Assembly (NCBI GenBank): GCA_009885195.1
Contig: VFLG01000001.1
Location: 1 to 55,202, forward strand
Source of the DNA: Gallionellaceae bacterium
Lineage (GTDB): Bacteria > Pseudomonadota > Gammaproteobacteria > Burkholderiales > Gallionellaceae
Reading direction: 5' to 3'
Length of the DNA stretch: 55,202 bases
A program made the translations under genes and the position numbers. Under the pieces are notes generated by a model, which did not search any database, was not told the origin of the DNA, and saw only the letters and a list, made by a program, of their open reading frames with translations. Shown piece after piece: positions 38,592-48,308 of the stretch. Each line of letters begins with the position of its first letter. Positions within the stretch are counted from its first letter, which is position 1.

Positions 38592-39542
38592 CTATTTCCC
38601 CGCCAGCATGCTCATCACCGCCATGCGCACCGCGATGCCAAAAGTCACTTGCGGCAATATCACTGAATGCGATCCATCGGCTACGCTGGAATCAATTTCC
38701 ACGCCGCGGTTCATCGGCCCCGGGTGCAGCACGATGGCATCCGGCTTGGCCAGTGCCAGCTTGTCCTGGGTCAGGCCGTAATACTTGAAATATTCCTGCG
38801 CGCTGGGCAGTGCCGCGCCCTGCATACGCTCGTTCTGCAGGCGCAACATCATCACCACATCCACATCACGCAAGCCGAGCCGCATATCGTGATAAACCTG
38901 CACCCCCAGTTTTTCGACAGCGGTGGGTAACAGAGTTTTGGGCGCAATCACGCGCACTTCCGGCACGCCGAGCGTGGTCAACGCATGAATCTGCGAACGT
39001 GCCACGCGCGAATACAGGATGTCACCCACTATGGCTACGCGCAGATTATGGAATTCTTTTTTATAGTGGCGGATGGTGAACATGTCGAGCAGGGCCTGCG
39101 TCGGATGCGCGTGGCGCCCGTCACCGGCGTTGATGACATGGACTTCCGGCGCGACATGTTTGGCGATGAAGTGCGCCGCTCCGCTCTGGGCATGACGCAC
39201 CACGAACATGTCGGCATGCATCGCGCACAGGTTGTCCACGGTGTCCAGCAGCGTCTCGCCCTTGCTGGCGGAGGATGAGCCTATGTTCAAATTCACCACA
39301 TCGGCCGACAAGCGCTTGGCGGCGATCTCGAAGGTGGTGCGCGTGCGCGTGCTGTTCTCGAAGAAGATATTGAATACCGACTTGCCGTGCAGCAGGGGAA
39401 TTTTCTTGATCTCCCGTCCTTCGGCCACATTCACGAAAGTTGCCGCGCGGTCCAGGATGCCGCGCAGTATGGCAACCGGAAGGCCTTCCGTGGAAAGCAG
39501 GTGCTGCAGTTCGCCGTGCTTGTTGAGTTGTGGGTTATTCAC
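38592..39542 (-). CDS. pyrB: Aspartate carbamoyltransferase catalytic subunit
   Basis: [50 protein letters not shown] start. Confidence 0.97.
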   Translation of the reverse strand: MNNPQLNKHGELQHLLSTEGLPVAILRGILDRAATFVNVAEGREIKKIPLLHGKSVFNIFFENSTRTRTTFEIAAKRLSADVVNLNIGSSSASKGETLLDTVDNLCAMHADMFVVRHAQSGAAHFIAKHVAPEVHVINAGDGRHAHPTQALLDMFTIRHYKKEFHNLRVAIVGDILYSRVARSQIHALTTLGVPEVRVIAPKTLLPTAVEKLGVQVYHDMRLGLRDVDVVMMLRLQNERMQGAALPSAQEYFKYYGLTQDKLALAKPDAIVLHPGPMNRGVEIDSSVADGSHSVILPQVTFGIAVRMAVMSMLAGK

Positions 39543-39549
39543 GGATGCC

Positions 39550-40083
39550 TCATGCCATAAGTCCCATCGCGGGTTCGTCGAAATATGCCTGCAAAATCTG
39601 CTGCGCCGCAACCTGGTCGAGCAGCGGCTTTTGTTTGATGCCGCGTATGCCCGCCGCATTTAATTGCGAACTGGCGGCGGCGGAAGTATAACGCTCATCC
39701 ACCAGAATAGTGGGCAAATTAAAGCGCCCCTTGAGGCGCTGGGCGAAGCGGCGGCACAAGCGGGTCATCTCGTGCGGCGTGCCATCGTCATGGCAGGGCA
39801 GTCCGACCACCAGCGCCGCCGGCTGCCATTCGGCGATCAGCGCCGCGATGCTGGTGAAGCGCGTGTCGTTTTTCTCGTCGTCTATGGTAGTCAGCGGATT
39901 GGCATGGCGCAACAGGATGTTGCCGACCGCGATGCCGATGCGCCTGGTGCCGAAGTCGAACGCGAGGAGAGTTCCTTCCAGAGGACAGAGGACAGACGCT
40001 GCGCTGACAGAAGACGGAGCGTTGTCGCTACGCGATTTTTTCTGTCCTCCGTCCTCTGTCTTCTGTCCTCTGACCTCAGGCAT
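39550..40083 (-). CDS. ruvX: Putative pre-16S rRNA nuclease (YqgF/RuvX) with repeat-derived N-terminal extension
   Basis: [17 protein letters not shown]...[16 protein letters not shown]...[12 protein letters not shown]-terminus [37 protein letters not shown] comes from the heptad repeat. Confidence 0.92.
   Translation of the reverse strand: MPEVRGQKTEDGGQKKSRSDNAPSSVSAASVLCPLEGTLLAFDFGTRRIGIAVGNILLRHANPLTTIDDEKNDTRFTSIAALIAEWQPAALVVGLPCHDDGTPHEMTRLCRRFAQRLKGRFNLPTILVDERYTSAAASSQLNAAGIRGIKQKPLLDQVAAQQILQAYFDEPAMGLMA
39978..40074. repeat. Inverted heptanucleotide arrays at the start of ruvX
   Basis: agaggacagaggacag ... ctgtcctccgtcctctgtcttctgtcctctg; same unit as 5538-5662. Confidence 0.85.
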
Positions 40084-40636
40084 GTCCCGCGTCCTCCGAC
40101 AATGATGCGTAGTCCACGCCCAGTAACGCCATTGCTGCGGCCAAGCGCTCCTCGGCCGGCAGATCAAACAAAATATGTGCGGAGGCCGGTACGCTGAGCC
40201 AGGCATTTTGTGACAGCTCATGCTCCAGTTGCCCCTGCGTCCATCCGGCGTAGCCCAGCGTTACCAGCAAATTGTGCGGCTCTTTGCCCAGCCCTACCGC
40301 TTGCAATATGTCCTTGGAGGTGGTCAGGCCAACTTTGTCGTTAACGGGTAGCGTGGATTGCCACTGGCCTATAGGTTCATGCAGCACAAAACCCCGGTCA
40401 GTTTGCACCGGGCCGCCATAATGTACCGGCAATTTTTTCAACTCGGACTTGCTTAACGGGGCCTTGATCTGGGCAAACAGCTCGCCCAGGGTGAGGTTGG
40501 TAGGGCGATTCACGACGATACCCAGCGCGCCCTGCTCATTGTGCTCGCAAATGTAAATGAGCGACTTTGAGAAGACTGAATCCGCCATGGCGGGCATGGC
40601 GATGAGGAAGTGGTGCCTGAAATCGAGTTGCGACAT
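40076..40636 (-). CDS. algH: AlgH/YqgE family protein
   Basis: [57 protein letters not shown]. Confidence 0.96.
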   Translation of the reverse strand: MSQLDFRHHFLIAMPAMADSVFSKSLIYICEHNEQGALGIVVNRPTNLTLGELFAQIKAPLSKSELKKLPVHYGGPVQTDRGFVLHEPIGQWQSTLPVNDKVGLTTSKDILQAVGLGKEPHNLLVTLGYAGWTQGQLEHELSQNAWLSVPASAHILFDLPAEERLAAAMALLGVDYASLSEDAGHA

Positions 40637-40699
40637 GGCTGCTATTGTAATCCTCCGGGGCGATCTTCACAATTCAGTCCTGTCACCGCACCATATTTT

Positions 40700-41096
40700 G
40701 AAAGCCAAGTGGGGTGGGCACGCTGCGTCCACGTGGCCTTTCAGAATCGGTGGGCAATAAGTTGCCCACCCGATCTTAAGTTTTTGGATTTTCGCTTCTC
40801 ATCCCCTGTGCGCCGCCTCGATCAACCGCAAGTGAGCGGAGGTTTAGGCGAGCACTGATATAACAACTAGCCATTCGACTAAGCTGGCAAACGACGCCAG
40901 CCAAGTCGCTGGTTATGTTCGAGCTCCGCAGTGGGGCGCGGGGTGTGCGCCCCGCCAAGGCGAGTTGCGCAGCCCCGCTTGCTTGCGGCTGATCGAGGGA
41001 ACCCCGCAGTGGCGGCAAACCGGGGGCGACTTCTTTTGGTTACTTTTCTTGGCAAGACAAGAAAAGTGACTAGCCGCCGGGCTACCCCCGGCAACT
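40700..41096. repeat. Composite intergenic repeat region
   Basis: gtgggcac/ggtgggcaa/ttgcccacc palindromic units, a hairpin block at 40855-40917, and acttttcttg...caagaaaagt inverted repeat at about 41042-41070. Confidence 0.55.
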
Positions 41097-41098
41097 CA

Positions 41099-41872
41099 CT
41101 ACGCCCTCTCAACAAGCAAATTCACAATCCGTGCAAACTCCGCCACACCGAGATTCTCCGCCCTTAACTGCGCATCAATGCCAAGCCGCGCAAAATCGCT
41201 CTCGTTAAGTTTTGCCTTCAGGGTATTGCGCAAAGTCTTGCGTCGCTGACCAAAGGCAGCGGCAACAATTTGGGCAAATAATTTTCCGTCTTGCACCTGT
41301 ATTTCACTTGCTGGCAGCGGGATCATGCGCACGATGGCGGAATTCACCTTGGGCGCGGGGCGGAACGATTCGGGCGGCACGTCGAGCAATTTTTCCATAT
41401 GGAAGCGGTATTGCAGCATGACCGACAGCCTTCCATATGCGGGCGTGGAAGGGGCGGCCACCATGCGCTCGACCACTTCGTTTTGCAGCATGAAGTGCAT
41501 GTCGCGGATGCGTTCGGCGTAGCCGGCAAAGTGAAACAGCAGCGGTGAGGAAATGTTGTAGGGCAGGTTGCCGACGATGCGCAATGGGGCGGGCAATTGC
41601 GCCAGGTCGAACTTGAGCGCATCGCCCGCGTGGATGACAAGTTTGTCTTTTGGGTAATCGCTTTCCAGGCGCGCGATGATGTCGCGGTCGATTTCAACCA
41701 CATGCAGATGATTTAATTTTTTCAGCAACGGGCGCGTCAGCGCGCCCAGACCGGGGCCGATTTCCACCATATTGTCTTCCGGCTCCGGGTGAATCGCGGC
41801 GATGATGTCGGCGATGATACGTTCGTCAACAAGGAAGTTTTGGCCGAAGCGTTTGCGAGCTTTATGCATCAT
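41099..41872 (-). CDS. rsmA: 16S rRNA dimethyladenosine transferase
   Basis: [48 protein letters not shown]. Confidence 0.98.
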   Translation of the reverse strand: MMHKARKRFGQNFLVDERIIADIIAAIHPEPEDNMVEIGPGLGALTRPLLKKLNHLHVVEIDRDIIARLESDYPKDKLVIHAGDALKFDLAQLPAPLRIVGNLPYNISSPLLFHFAGYAERIRDMHFMLQNEVVERMVAAPSTPAYGRLSVMLQYRFHMEKLLDVPPESFRPAPKVNSAIVRMIPLPASEIQVQDGKLFAQIVAAAFGQRRKTLRNTLKAKLNESDFARLGIDAQLRAENLGVAEFARIVNLLVERA

Positions 41873-42861
41873 GCCGCACGTTCATGCTGCGCCATCTCCC
41901 TTGCCATCTGGATCGCTTCCAGCAAACTGCCACCATCGGCTTTGCCGGTTCCGGCAAAATCCAGCGCCGTACCGTGATCCACCGAAGTGCGGATGATGGG
42001 CAGGCCCAGCGTGACATTCACGCCTTGGCCGAAGCTGGCGTGTTTTAACACGGGCAAGCCTTGATCGTGGTACATCGCCAGCACGCAGTCGCATTGCGCC
42101 AGGCGTTGCGGGGTGAACAGAGTATCGGCGGGGAGGGGTGCGCTGACATCTATACCTTGCGCGCGCAAGCGGTTCAGCAGCGGAATGATGATGTCGATTT
42201 CCTCGCGCCCCAGATAGCCGCCCTCGCCTGCATGCGGGTTAAGTCCGGCCACCAGAATGCGCGGCTGGGCTATGCCGAATCGCCGTATCAAATCCTGCTG
42301 AATGACGCGCAGCACATTTTCCAATAATGCCGGGGTAATCGCATCGGCCACATCGCGCAACGCCAAATGTGTCGTTGCCAGCGCCACCCGCATTCCGCCG
42401 CCCACCAGCATCATGACCGCTTGCGCGGTGTGTGTCTGTTCGGCGAGGTACTCAGTGTGTCCGGTGAAAGTTATACCAGCGTCATTGATGATGCCTTTGT
42501 GTACCGGCGCAGTGACCATACCGGCGAATTCGCCCGATAAACAGCCCTGCACCGCGCGGGTCAGCATATCCAGAACATAAGGGCTGTTGGCGGAATTTAA
42601 TTTCCCGGCTTGAACAGATTGGGCTGACTGCATGTGCAACACACGCAAATGGCCGGGCGGCAGCGGAGAAATTTGCTGCGGGCCATAATCGTGGAATTGC
42701 ACGTTCAGTCCGAGCATAGCCGCGCGCTGTTGCAACATATTTGTGTCGCCCAGCACCACCGGTGCGTGGCTATGTTGCGCCAGTTGCAAGCACAGGTCGG
42801 GGCCGATACCGGCTGGCTCGCCCGATGTAATGGCCAGCGGCGGGGGGATGGTTTGCGTCAT
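41869..42861 (-). CDS. pdxA: 4-hydroxythreonine-4-phosphate dehydrogenase
   Basis: [79 protein letters not shown]. Confidence 0.98.
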   Translation of the reverse strand: MTQTIPPPLAITSGEPAGIGPDLCLQLAQHSHAPVVLGDTNMLQQRAAMLGLNVQFHDYGPQQISPLPPGHLRVLHMQSAQSVQAGKLNSANSPYVLDMLTRAVQGCLSGEFAGMVTAPVHKGIINDAGITFTGHTEYLAEQTHTAQAVMMLVGGGMRVALATTHLALRDVADAITPALLENVLRVIQQDLIRRFGIAQPRILVAGLNPHAGEGGYLGREEIDIIIPLLNRLRAQGIDVSAPLPADTLFTPQRLAQCDCVLAMYHDQGLPVLKHASFGQGVNVTLGLPIIRTSVDHGTALDFAGTGKADGGSLLEAIQMAREMAQHERAA

Positions 42862-42891
42862 TAGTTGGTTTAGCCTGGTGCCCCGCGCTTG

Positions 42892-44232
42892 CTATTTGCC
42901 TTTGCCCGGCTGATCGAGCGGATACTCTACGTAGGCCCGATCGCGCAACTGGCGCAACCAGTCCTGATAGGCCTCGTCAGATTTGACGGAACGTATCGCC
43001 ATGCGCGCTTGCTGTTTTTTCTGTTCCACGCTCACATCTGCATTGCGGCGCTCCAGCACCTGGATGACGTGCCAGCCGAAGCCGGATTGCACCGCACCGC
43101 TCATCTGGCCCGGCTGCAAGGCGTTCATCGCTTCCTCAAATTCCGACACCGTATCGCCGGGCGAAATCCAACCCAAATCTCCGCCCTGCGCGGCGCTGCC
43201 GTCCTCAGAATAAAGCTTGGCCTGCGCGGCAAAATCTGCGCCTTGCTCTATGCGCTGCTTGATTTCCAGCAGGCGACTCCTGGCTTCATTCTCCGGCACC
43301 AGTTCGCTGGTTTTGATCAGAATGTGGCGCGCATGGGTTTGTGCAATGATTGCCGCAACATTCTTGCTGCGTTGCGCAAGCAGTTTGAAGATATGAAAAC
43401 CGTTCGGGCTGCGCAACACCGGGCTGATATCGCCCGCCTGCATCTTTTGCAGCGCCGCTACAAAAATACTGGGGATGCGATCTATCGTGCGCCAACCCAG
43501 ATCACCGCCTTGCAGGGCATCCTGGGCATCAGAAAACCCGGCCGTTACCTGTGCAAAATCTGCGCCTTGACGCAACTGGGCCAGTGCCTGTTCGGCTCGC
43601 TGCTGGCTGATTTGTATCTTGTCGGAATTGGCCTGCTCGGGGACCAGCACCAAAATATGCGCCAACTGATATTCCTCGCTCTTGCCCGATTGTCTGGCCT
43701 GGGTTGCGAGATAGTTATCAACTTCGCCGTCGCTCACCACCAGCTTGCTGTCCACTTCGCGCTCGCGCAAGCGCGCGGAAATAATTTCGCCGCGTATTTC
43801 TTCGCGAAATTTTTTATACTCTATGCCATCCTGTTCCAGCCTGGCACGGAACTCGACCAGCGACGGGAATTTGTTCTCCTGCGCTATGCGGCGCAGCGTT
43901 TTGTCGAGCTGGGCATCATCGACCCGCACGCCGGTTTCCCTGGCCAGCTGGGATTGCAGCATATCGGTAATCATGCGTTCCAGAATCTGTTTTTTTAGCA
44001 CTTCCGTTGCGGGTAACGGCGTGCCCTGCTTTTTCAACTGCTGCTCCACGGTACCGAGCCTGTCATTCAGTTCGTAGGCAGTAATGACATCATCGTTCAC
44101 CACCGCAGCGATCCGATCAATTAACACGGCTTGCTTTGGCGAACCTGCATCTTTCTGCACATCGGCGGAAAAGACAGATGCCGAGCAAGCAAGCCAGAGC
44201 AAAAGCGCCAGGGTGATATTTTTTTGCAGCAT
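42892..44232 (-). CDS. surA: Periplasmic chaperone / peptidylprolyl isomerase SurA
   Basis: Signal peptide, two parvulin domains (ARHILIKTSEL...GGDLGWISPGDTVSEFEEAMNALQPGQMSGAVQSGFGWHVIQV). Confidence 0.96.
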   Translation of the reverse strand: MLQKNITLALLLWLACSASVFSADVQKDAGSPKQAVLIDRIAAVVNDDVITAYELNDRLGTVEQQLKKQGTPLPATEVLKKQILERMITDMLQSQLARETGVRVDDAQLDKTLRRIAQENKFPSLVEFRARLEQDGIEYKKFREEIRGEIISARLREREVDSKLVVSDGEVDNYLATQARQSGKSEEYQLAHILVLVPEQANSDKIQISQQRAEQALAQLRQGADFAQVTAGFSDAQDALQGGDLGWRTIDRIPSIFVAALQKMQAGDISPVLRSPNGFHIFKLLAQRSKNVAAIIAQTHARHILIKTSELVPENEARSRLLEIKQRIEQGADFAAQAKLYSEDGSAAQGGDLGWISPGDTVSEFEEAMNALQPGQMSGAVQSGFGWHVIQVLERRNADVSVEQKKQQARMAIRSVKSDEAYQDWLRQLRDRAYVEYPLDQPGKGK

Positions 44233-44259
44233 AAATTGGTTCTTTCAAATAACAGATGA

Positions 44260-46464
44260 TTAACGCAAACCCTGCACCGGGTTGTCGCCGGAGGAGTCGT
44301 TCAATTTGGTATAGCCGGGAACGCTCTGCCGCATCACGCTCAAGGGGTCGTTCACCCCCACCCGCACCAGGTCGTTCAATTCCAGTTGCACAAAAAAGCC
44401 AGTTGAGACCTCATTGGTGGCCGTAGCAAAACGCTGTGCCGCCAAGCGTACCGCCCAGCAGCTCTGATTATACTCAAGCCCGGTCAACGCCTCCAGAATA
44501 CGGTCATCCTGCAAGGAATAATTCCAGCGCGCTACCGCATGCCAGCGCCCGGACAGCGGCCACTGCGTGGATACATCCACCTGTCTGAAGCTATTGCGGG
44601 TAAAACGGTAACCCAGGTTAAGCACTTTGCCGCTTTCCGGCTGGTAGCGCGCCGCAAAATTGAATTTCTCGCTGTGTGACTGGCTGGGGTTGTACTGCAA
44701 GGCGCCATCCAGCGACCACGTGCGTGTTACCCGCCCGGAGGCCGCCAGCAAAATGTCCGATTTGTTGGTGGTGGCTGTAGGCGCACTCAAGTTCACTTGC
44801 GGCGTCTTCAGGCTAAAGCGCTCGCCGATAGCTACGCGCAGCCGCTCGGCGCCAGTGTCCTGCTCGAGCAGGCGCGAGGTGAGTGCCAGCGTGACATGTT
44901 TGGCATCACCGATACGGTCATTACCGAAAAAACGGTTTTCGGTAAACATCTGGGCAAAACTGAAATCAGCCTGAGCAGAATCGAAATTCGGCAACGAATT
45001 TTGATCACGATATGGGATGTATACATAATATGCGCGCGGCTCCAGTGTTTGCACAAAGTTTTGTCCGGAGCTGCGCCATTCACGTTCCAGCACTGCCCCG
45101 CTGTCCAGGCTGAAAATCGGCACCGTGCGCACGCTATCGGGTTGCCCACCTAGATTATTTTCGCCCAACATGTAAATGGTTTTGTGTACACCAAACTTCG
45201 GGGTCAAATAGAACGCCGGTTTAGCAATCAAGGGGGAACTTACGCTGGGATACGCTACCAAGCGCTGCCCGTTAATAGCGGTTGGATGACGAAAATCTAC
45301 GTATTCCCCGACCAAGGCCACGTTTGTGCCGGCCAACACACGCTGTGCGCCCAGGGTGACTTGCGGCGTGCGACGATACGGTATGGCCACTGGCACGACC
45401 GGATCCTGCAAGGTCTGAAAACGCTGCACCCGCACCGCCGCATTCCACCAGTCACCGCCATAAGTCAGCATGCCCTCGCGCACCAGATTGGTCTGCGAGG
45501 TGCTGCTCACCGCGCCTGATAGATCCCGGAAATAGGCATCGTCCGAAACATGATTCAGGTCTGCCGAGCCAGCCCAGCCATGACCCAGATTGTGCGTATG
45601 CTTGAGCGCTGCCCGCGAGCGGGTGCTGTTGGTCAGGCGATCATCGGGCAGCACGTCCAGGTGAGCCTCCCCGGCATAGTTTTGCTCCAGGTAGCGAAAC
45701 TCATTGTTGAGCATTTCCCCGCGCTTGGCCATCACGCGCGGTTCAATCGTGGCATCGCGGTTGGGCGCGATGTTCCAGAAAAAAGGTAATGTTATCTCGG
45801 CGCCGCCCTTGCCCGTGTTGCCAAATGTGGGGCCGAGAAAACCCGTCTTACGCTGGCCGCTGAGCGAGAAATCCATCCACGGCGTATACAAAATCGGCAC
45901 CCCCATAAACTCCACGCGCGCATGGTGTGCCACGCCCACTTGGCGATTGCGGTCAATTTCCAGCACCCCCATTCTCAGCAGCCAATCATCGTCCCCCGCC
46001 GGACAAGTCGTGTAGTTGGCGTTGTGCAAAGTATAGTTGTGGCGACCCTGTATATTCAGGGTGTCGGCGCTGCCGCGGGCGTGGTTAATGCCGATGTGAA
46101 ATTCCGGCTGGGTCATGTTGCCGACATTGGTGTCCAGGTTAAGCTTGAGGGTCGGCCCGGTCATCACATTGCCGCCCTGCTCTATGCGCACATTGCCATC
46201 AGCGACCAAGTCCTGGCTGTCTTGCCGGTATAACACATGGTCGGCGAATATCGCCTGGTCGCCATGGCGCAATTCGACTTCACCGCTGGCCTCGAGCTGG
46301 CTGTCCTTAGCGCCTTGCAAACGCTGCGCCGAAATGAAAACCGGCGTCTGTTCGTTATTTTTTTGCGGGCCGCTTTCCGGCAAGCCGGTGACATTCTCGG
46401 CATAAGACACCGCCGCAAAAGCACTGAGCATGAAAAATACTAGGGAGTTAATACAAAAACGCAT
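44260..46464 (-). CDS. lptD: LPS assembly protein LptD
   Basis: OstA-like N-terminal domain plus PILYTPWMDFSLSGQRKTGFLGPTFGNTGKGGAEITLPFFWNIAPNRDATIEPRVMAKRG; upstream of surA. Confidence 0.96.
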   Translation of the reverse strand: MRFCINSLVFFMLSAFAAVSYAENVTGLPESGPQKNNEQTPVFISAQRLQGAKDSQLEASGEVELRHGDQAIFADHVLYRQDSQDLVADGNVRIEQGGNVMTGPTLKLNLDTNVGNMTQPEFHIGINHARGSADTLNIQGRHNYTLHNANYTTCPAGDDDWLLRMGVLEIDRNRQVGVAHHARVEFMGVPILYTPWMDFSLSGQRKTGFLGPTFGNTGKGGAEITLPFFWNIAPNRDATIEPRVMAKRGEMLNNEFRYLEQNYAGEAHLDVLPDDRLTNSTRSRAALKHTHNLGHGWAGSADLNHVSDDAYFRDLSGAVSSTSQTNLVREGMLTYGGDWWNAAVRVQRFQTLQDPVVPVAIPYRRTPQVTLGAQRVLAGTNVALVGEYVDFRHPTAINGQRLVAYPSVSSPLIAKPAFYLTPKFGVHKTIYMLGENNLGGQPDSVRTVPIFSLDSGAVLEREWRSSGQNFVQTLEPRAYYVYIPYRDQNSLPNFDSAQADFSFAQMFTENRFFGNDRIGDAKHVTLALTSRLLEQDTGAERLRVAIGERFSLKTPQVNLSAPTATTNKSDILLAASGRVTRTWSLDGALQYNPSQSHSEKFNFAARYQPESGKVLNLGYRFTRNSFRQVDVSTQWPLSGRWHAVARWNYSLQDDRILEALTGLEYNQSCWAVRLAAQRFATATNEVSTGFFVQLELNDLVRVGVNDPLSVMRQSVPGYTKLNDSSGDNPVQGLR

Positions 46465-46533
46465 GGTGCTGGGTCGGCAAATTAAGGTGGTAAAATCGCA
46501 CAAATCCATGATTAAGGCAATCCAAAATCAATA

Positions 46534-47589
46534 ATGCGTCAACAACAGCTTACTGCATGGCTGCAAAGCCAGTTTCCTGACGCGTCTTTTGAACTCGCGC
46601 CCGCTTCTGCCGATGCCAGTTTCCGCCGTTACTTTCGCGCCACTTTCTCCGACCGCACGCTGATTGTGATGGATGCGCCGCCGCAACATGAGGACTGCCG
46701 TCCGTTTATTCATGTCGCCCGGCTGTTCGGCGCAGCCGGCGTACATGTGCCGCAGGTGCTGGCGCAGGATCTAGAACAAGGTTTCCTGTTACTGTCCGAC
46801 CTGGGCAATACCACTTACCTGCAAGCGTTGCGCGGGGGCAATGCAAACAATGCGCGTGAGCTTTACGGTGCGGCCACCGATGCGCTGATCGCCATTCAAC
46901 TCGCCAGCCGCGAAAACGAACTGCCGCCCTATGATGAGCCGCTGCTGCTACGCGAGATGCGCCTGTTCCCGGAATGGTATGTCGCAAAACACTTGCAGAC
47001 CAAGCTGGACGAGAAACAAAACGCCACGCTGGAAAACACATTTCAGCGCATAGGCCAGAATAATCTAGCGCAACCGCAAGTCTATGTCCATCGTGACTAT
47101 CACTCACGCAACCTGATGGTGACCGAGCCCCCTCTCCTCAATCCTCTCCCAGGGGGAGAGGAGGCAAACGAGAAAGGCAATCTTCTAACCTCGCCGGGCA
47201 TTCTGGATTTTCAGGACGCGGTGTATGGCCCCATCACTTACGACCTGGCTTCACTGTTCAAGGATGCTTACATACACTGGGAAGAGGCCGAGGTATTGGA
47301 CTGGCTGATTAACTACTGGGAAAAGGCCAGGCAAGCCGGGTTGCCGGTACATGCGGACTTTGCTGATTTTTATCGCGATTACGAATGGATGGCCGTGCAG
47401 CGCCACCTGAAAGTGCTGGGCATATTCGCGCGCCTGTATCACCGTGATGGCAAGGACGGTTATCTGAAGGACTTGCCGCTGGTGATGGACTATTTGCGCA
47501 AGGCTTGCGAGCGCTACATTGATTTAAAGCCACTACTGCGTCTTTTGGACACACTCGAAAAAAAGCAAGCCGTTGGAGCGCCACTTTGA
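46534..47589 (+). CDS. amgK: Anomeric MurNAc/GlcNAc kinase-type phosphotransferase (AmgK), with in-frame palindrome insertion
   Basis: VYVHRDYHSRNLMVT...GILDFQDAVYGPITYDLASLFKDAYI; followed by murU, divergent from lptD. Confidence 0.9.
   Translation: MRQQQLTAWLQSQFPDASFELAPASADASFRRYFRATFSDRTLIVMDAPPQHEDCRPFIHVARLFGAAGVHVPQVLAQDLEQGFLLLSDLGNTTYLQALRGGNANNARELYGAATDALIAIQLASRENELPPYDEPLLLREMRLFPEWYVAKHLQTKLDEKQNATLENTFQRIGQNNLAQPQVYVHRDYHSRNLMVTEPPLLNPLPGGEEANEKGNLLTSPGILDFQDAVYGPITYDLASLFKDAYIHWEEAEVLDWLINYWEKARQAGLPVHADFADFYRDYEWMAVQRHLKVLGIFARLYHRDGKDGYLKDLPLVMDYLRKACERYIDLKPLLRLLDTLEKKQAVGAPL
47128..47171. repeat. CCCTCTCC-type palindromic element inside amgK
   Basis: cccctctcctcaatcctctcccagggggagaggaggcaaacgag, in frame. 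Confidence 0.8.
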
Positions 47590-48308
47590 GAGTCATGCTG
47601 TTGGCCGCCGGGCGCGGCGAGCGCATGCGCCCGCTCACCGACCGCACCCCCAAACCCTTGTTGCAAGCGGGCGGCAAGCCGTTGATCGTGTGGCATATCG
47701 AAAATTTGGCGAGAGCGGGAATAAGCGATCTAGTCATCAACCACGCCCATCTCGGCCAGCAAATTGAAGCCTCACTGGGCGATGGCCGCAAGTTTAAGGT
47801 GCGCATCCGTTATTCGCCGGAGAATCCCGCGCTGGAGACAGCAGGCGGCATTGCCAATGCGCTGCCGTTGCTGGGTGACGCGCCCTTTGCCGTCATCAAC
47901 AGCGACATTTATTGTGATTACGATTTCGCGCAACTGCTTGTCCACGCCGCTGCACTGATCAAACGTGGCGACGCGGCACACCTGGTGCTGGTCGACAACC
48001 CGCCACAACATCCCAACGGCGATTTTGGACTGTCCGATGGCAGAGTGACAAAACCTGCGACCTCAGTCCTCAGTCCTCGATCCTCGATCCTGACTTTCAG
48101 CGGCATCGGGATATATTTACCCAGCCTGTTTGCTCACATCCCGCACGGGTCGGCTGCCCCGCTGGCCCCTCTGCTGCGCGCACAGATCGCGCAAAATAAA
48201 GTTAGCGGCGAACATTATGTTGGGCGCTGGGTAGATGTCGGCACCTCGCAACGACTCGAACAACTCGACAAGGAATTACGGCAGCCGCACAATACGCCCC
48301 ATGCTTAA
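47586..48308 (+). CDS. murU: MurNAc-1-P uridylyltransferase
   Basis: MLLAAGRGERMRPLTDRTPKPLLQAGGKPLIVWHIENLARAGI; overlaps amgK. Confidence 0.93.
   Translation: MRVMLLAAGRGERMRPLTDRTPKPLLQAGGKPLIVWHIENLARAGISDLVINHAHLGQQIEASLGDGRKFKVRIRYSPENPALETAGGIANALPLLGDAPFAVINSDIYCDYDFAQLLVHAAALIKRGDAAHLVLVDNPPQHPNGDFGLSDGRVTKPATSVLSPRSSILTFSGIGIYLPSLFAHIPHGSAAPLAPLLRAQIAQNKVSGEHYVGRWVDVGTSQRLEQLDKELRQPHNTPHA
48063..48093. repeat. Heptanucleotide tandem tract inside murU
   Basis: tcagtcc-tcagtcc-tcgatcc-tcgatcc-tga. Confidence 0.75.

Noticed and set aside
40855-40924. Hairpin block as an integron attC site
   Set aside because: It has a fold-back shape with taac/gtta ends, but the core boxes do not fit RYYYAAC/GTTRRRY, and there is no integrase or cassette array.
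42889-43998. 369 aa plus-strand ORF opposite surA
   Set aside because: Antisense shadow; SurA on the minus strand is clear.
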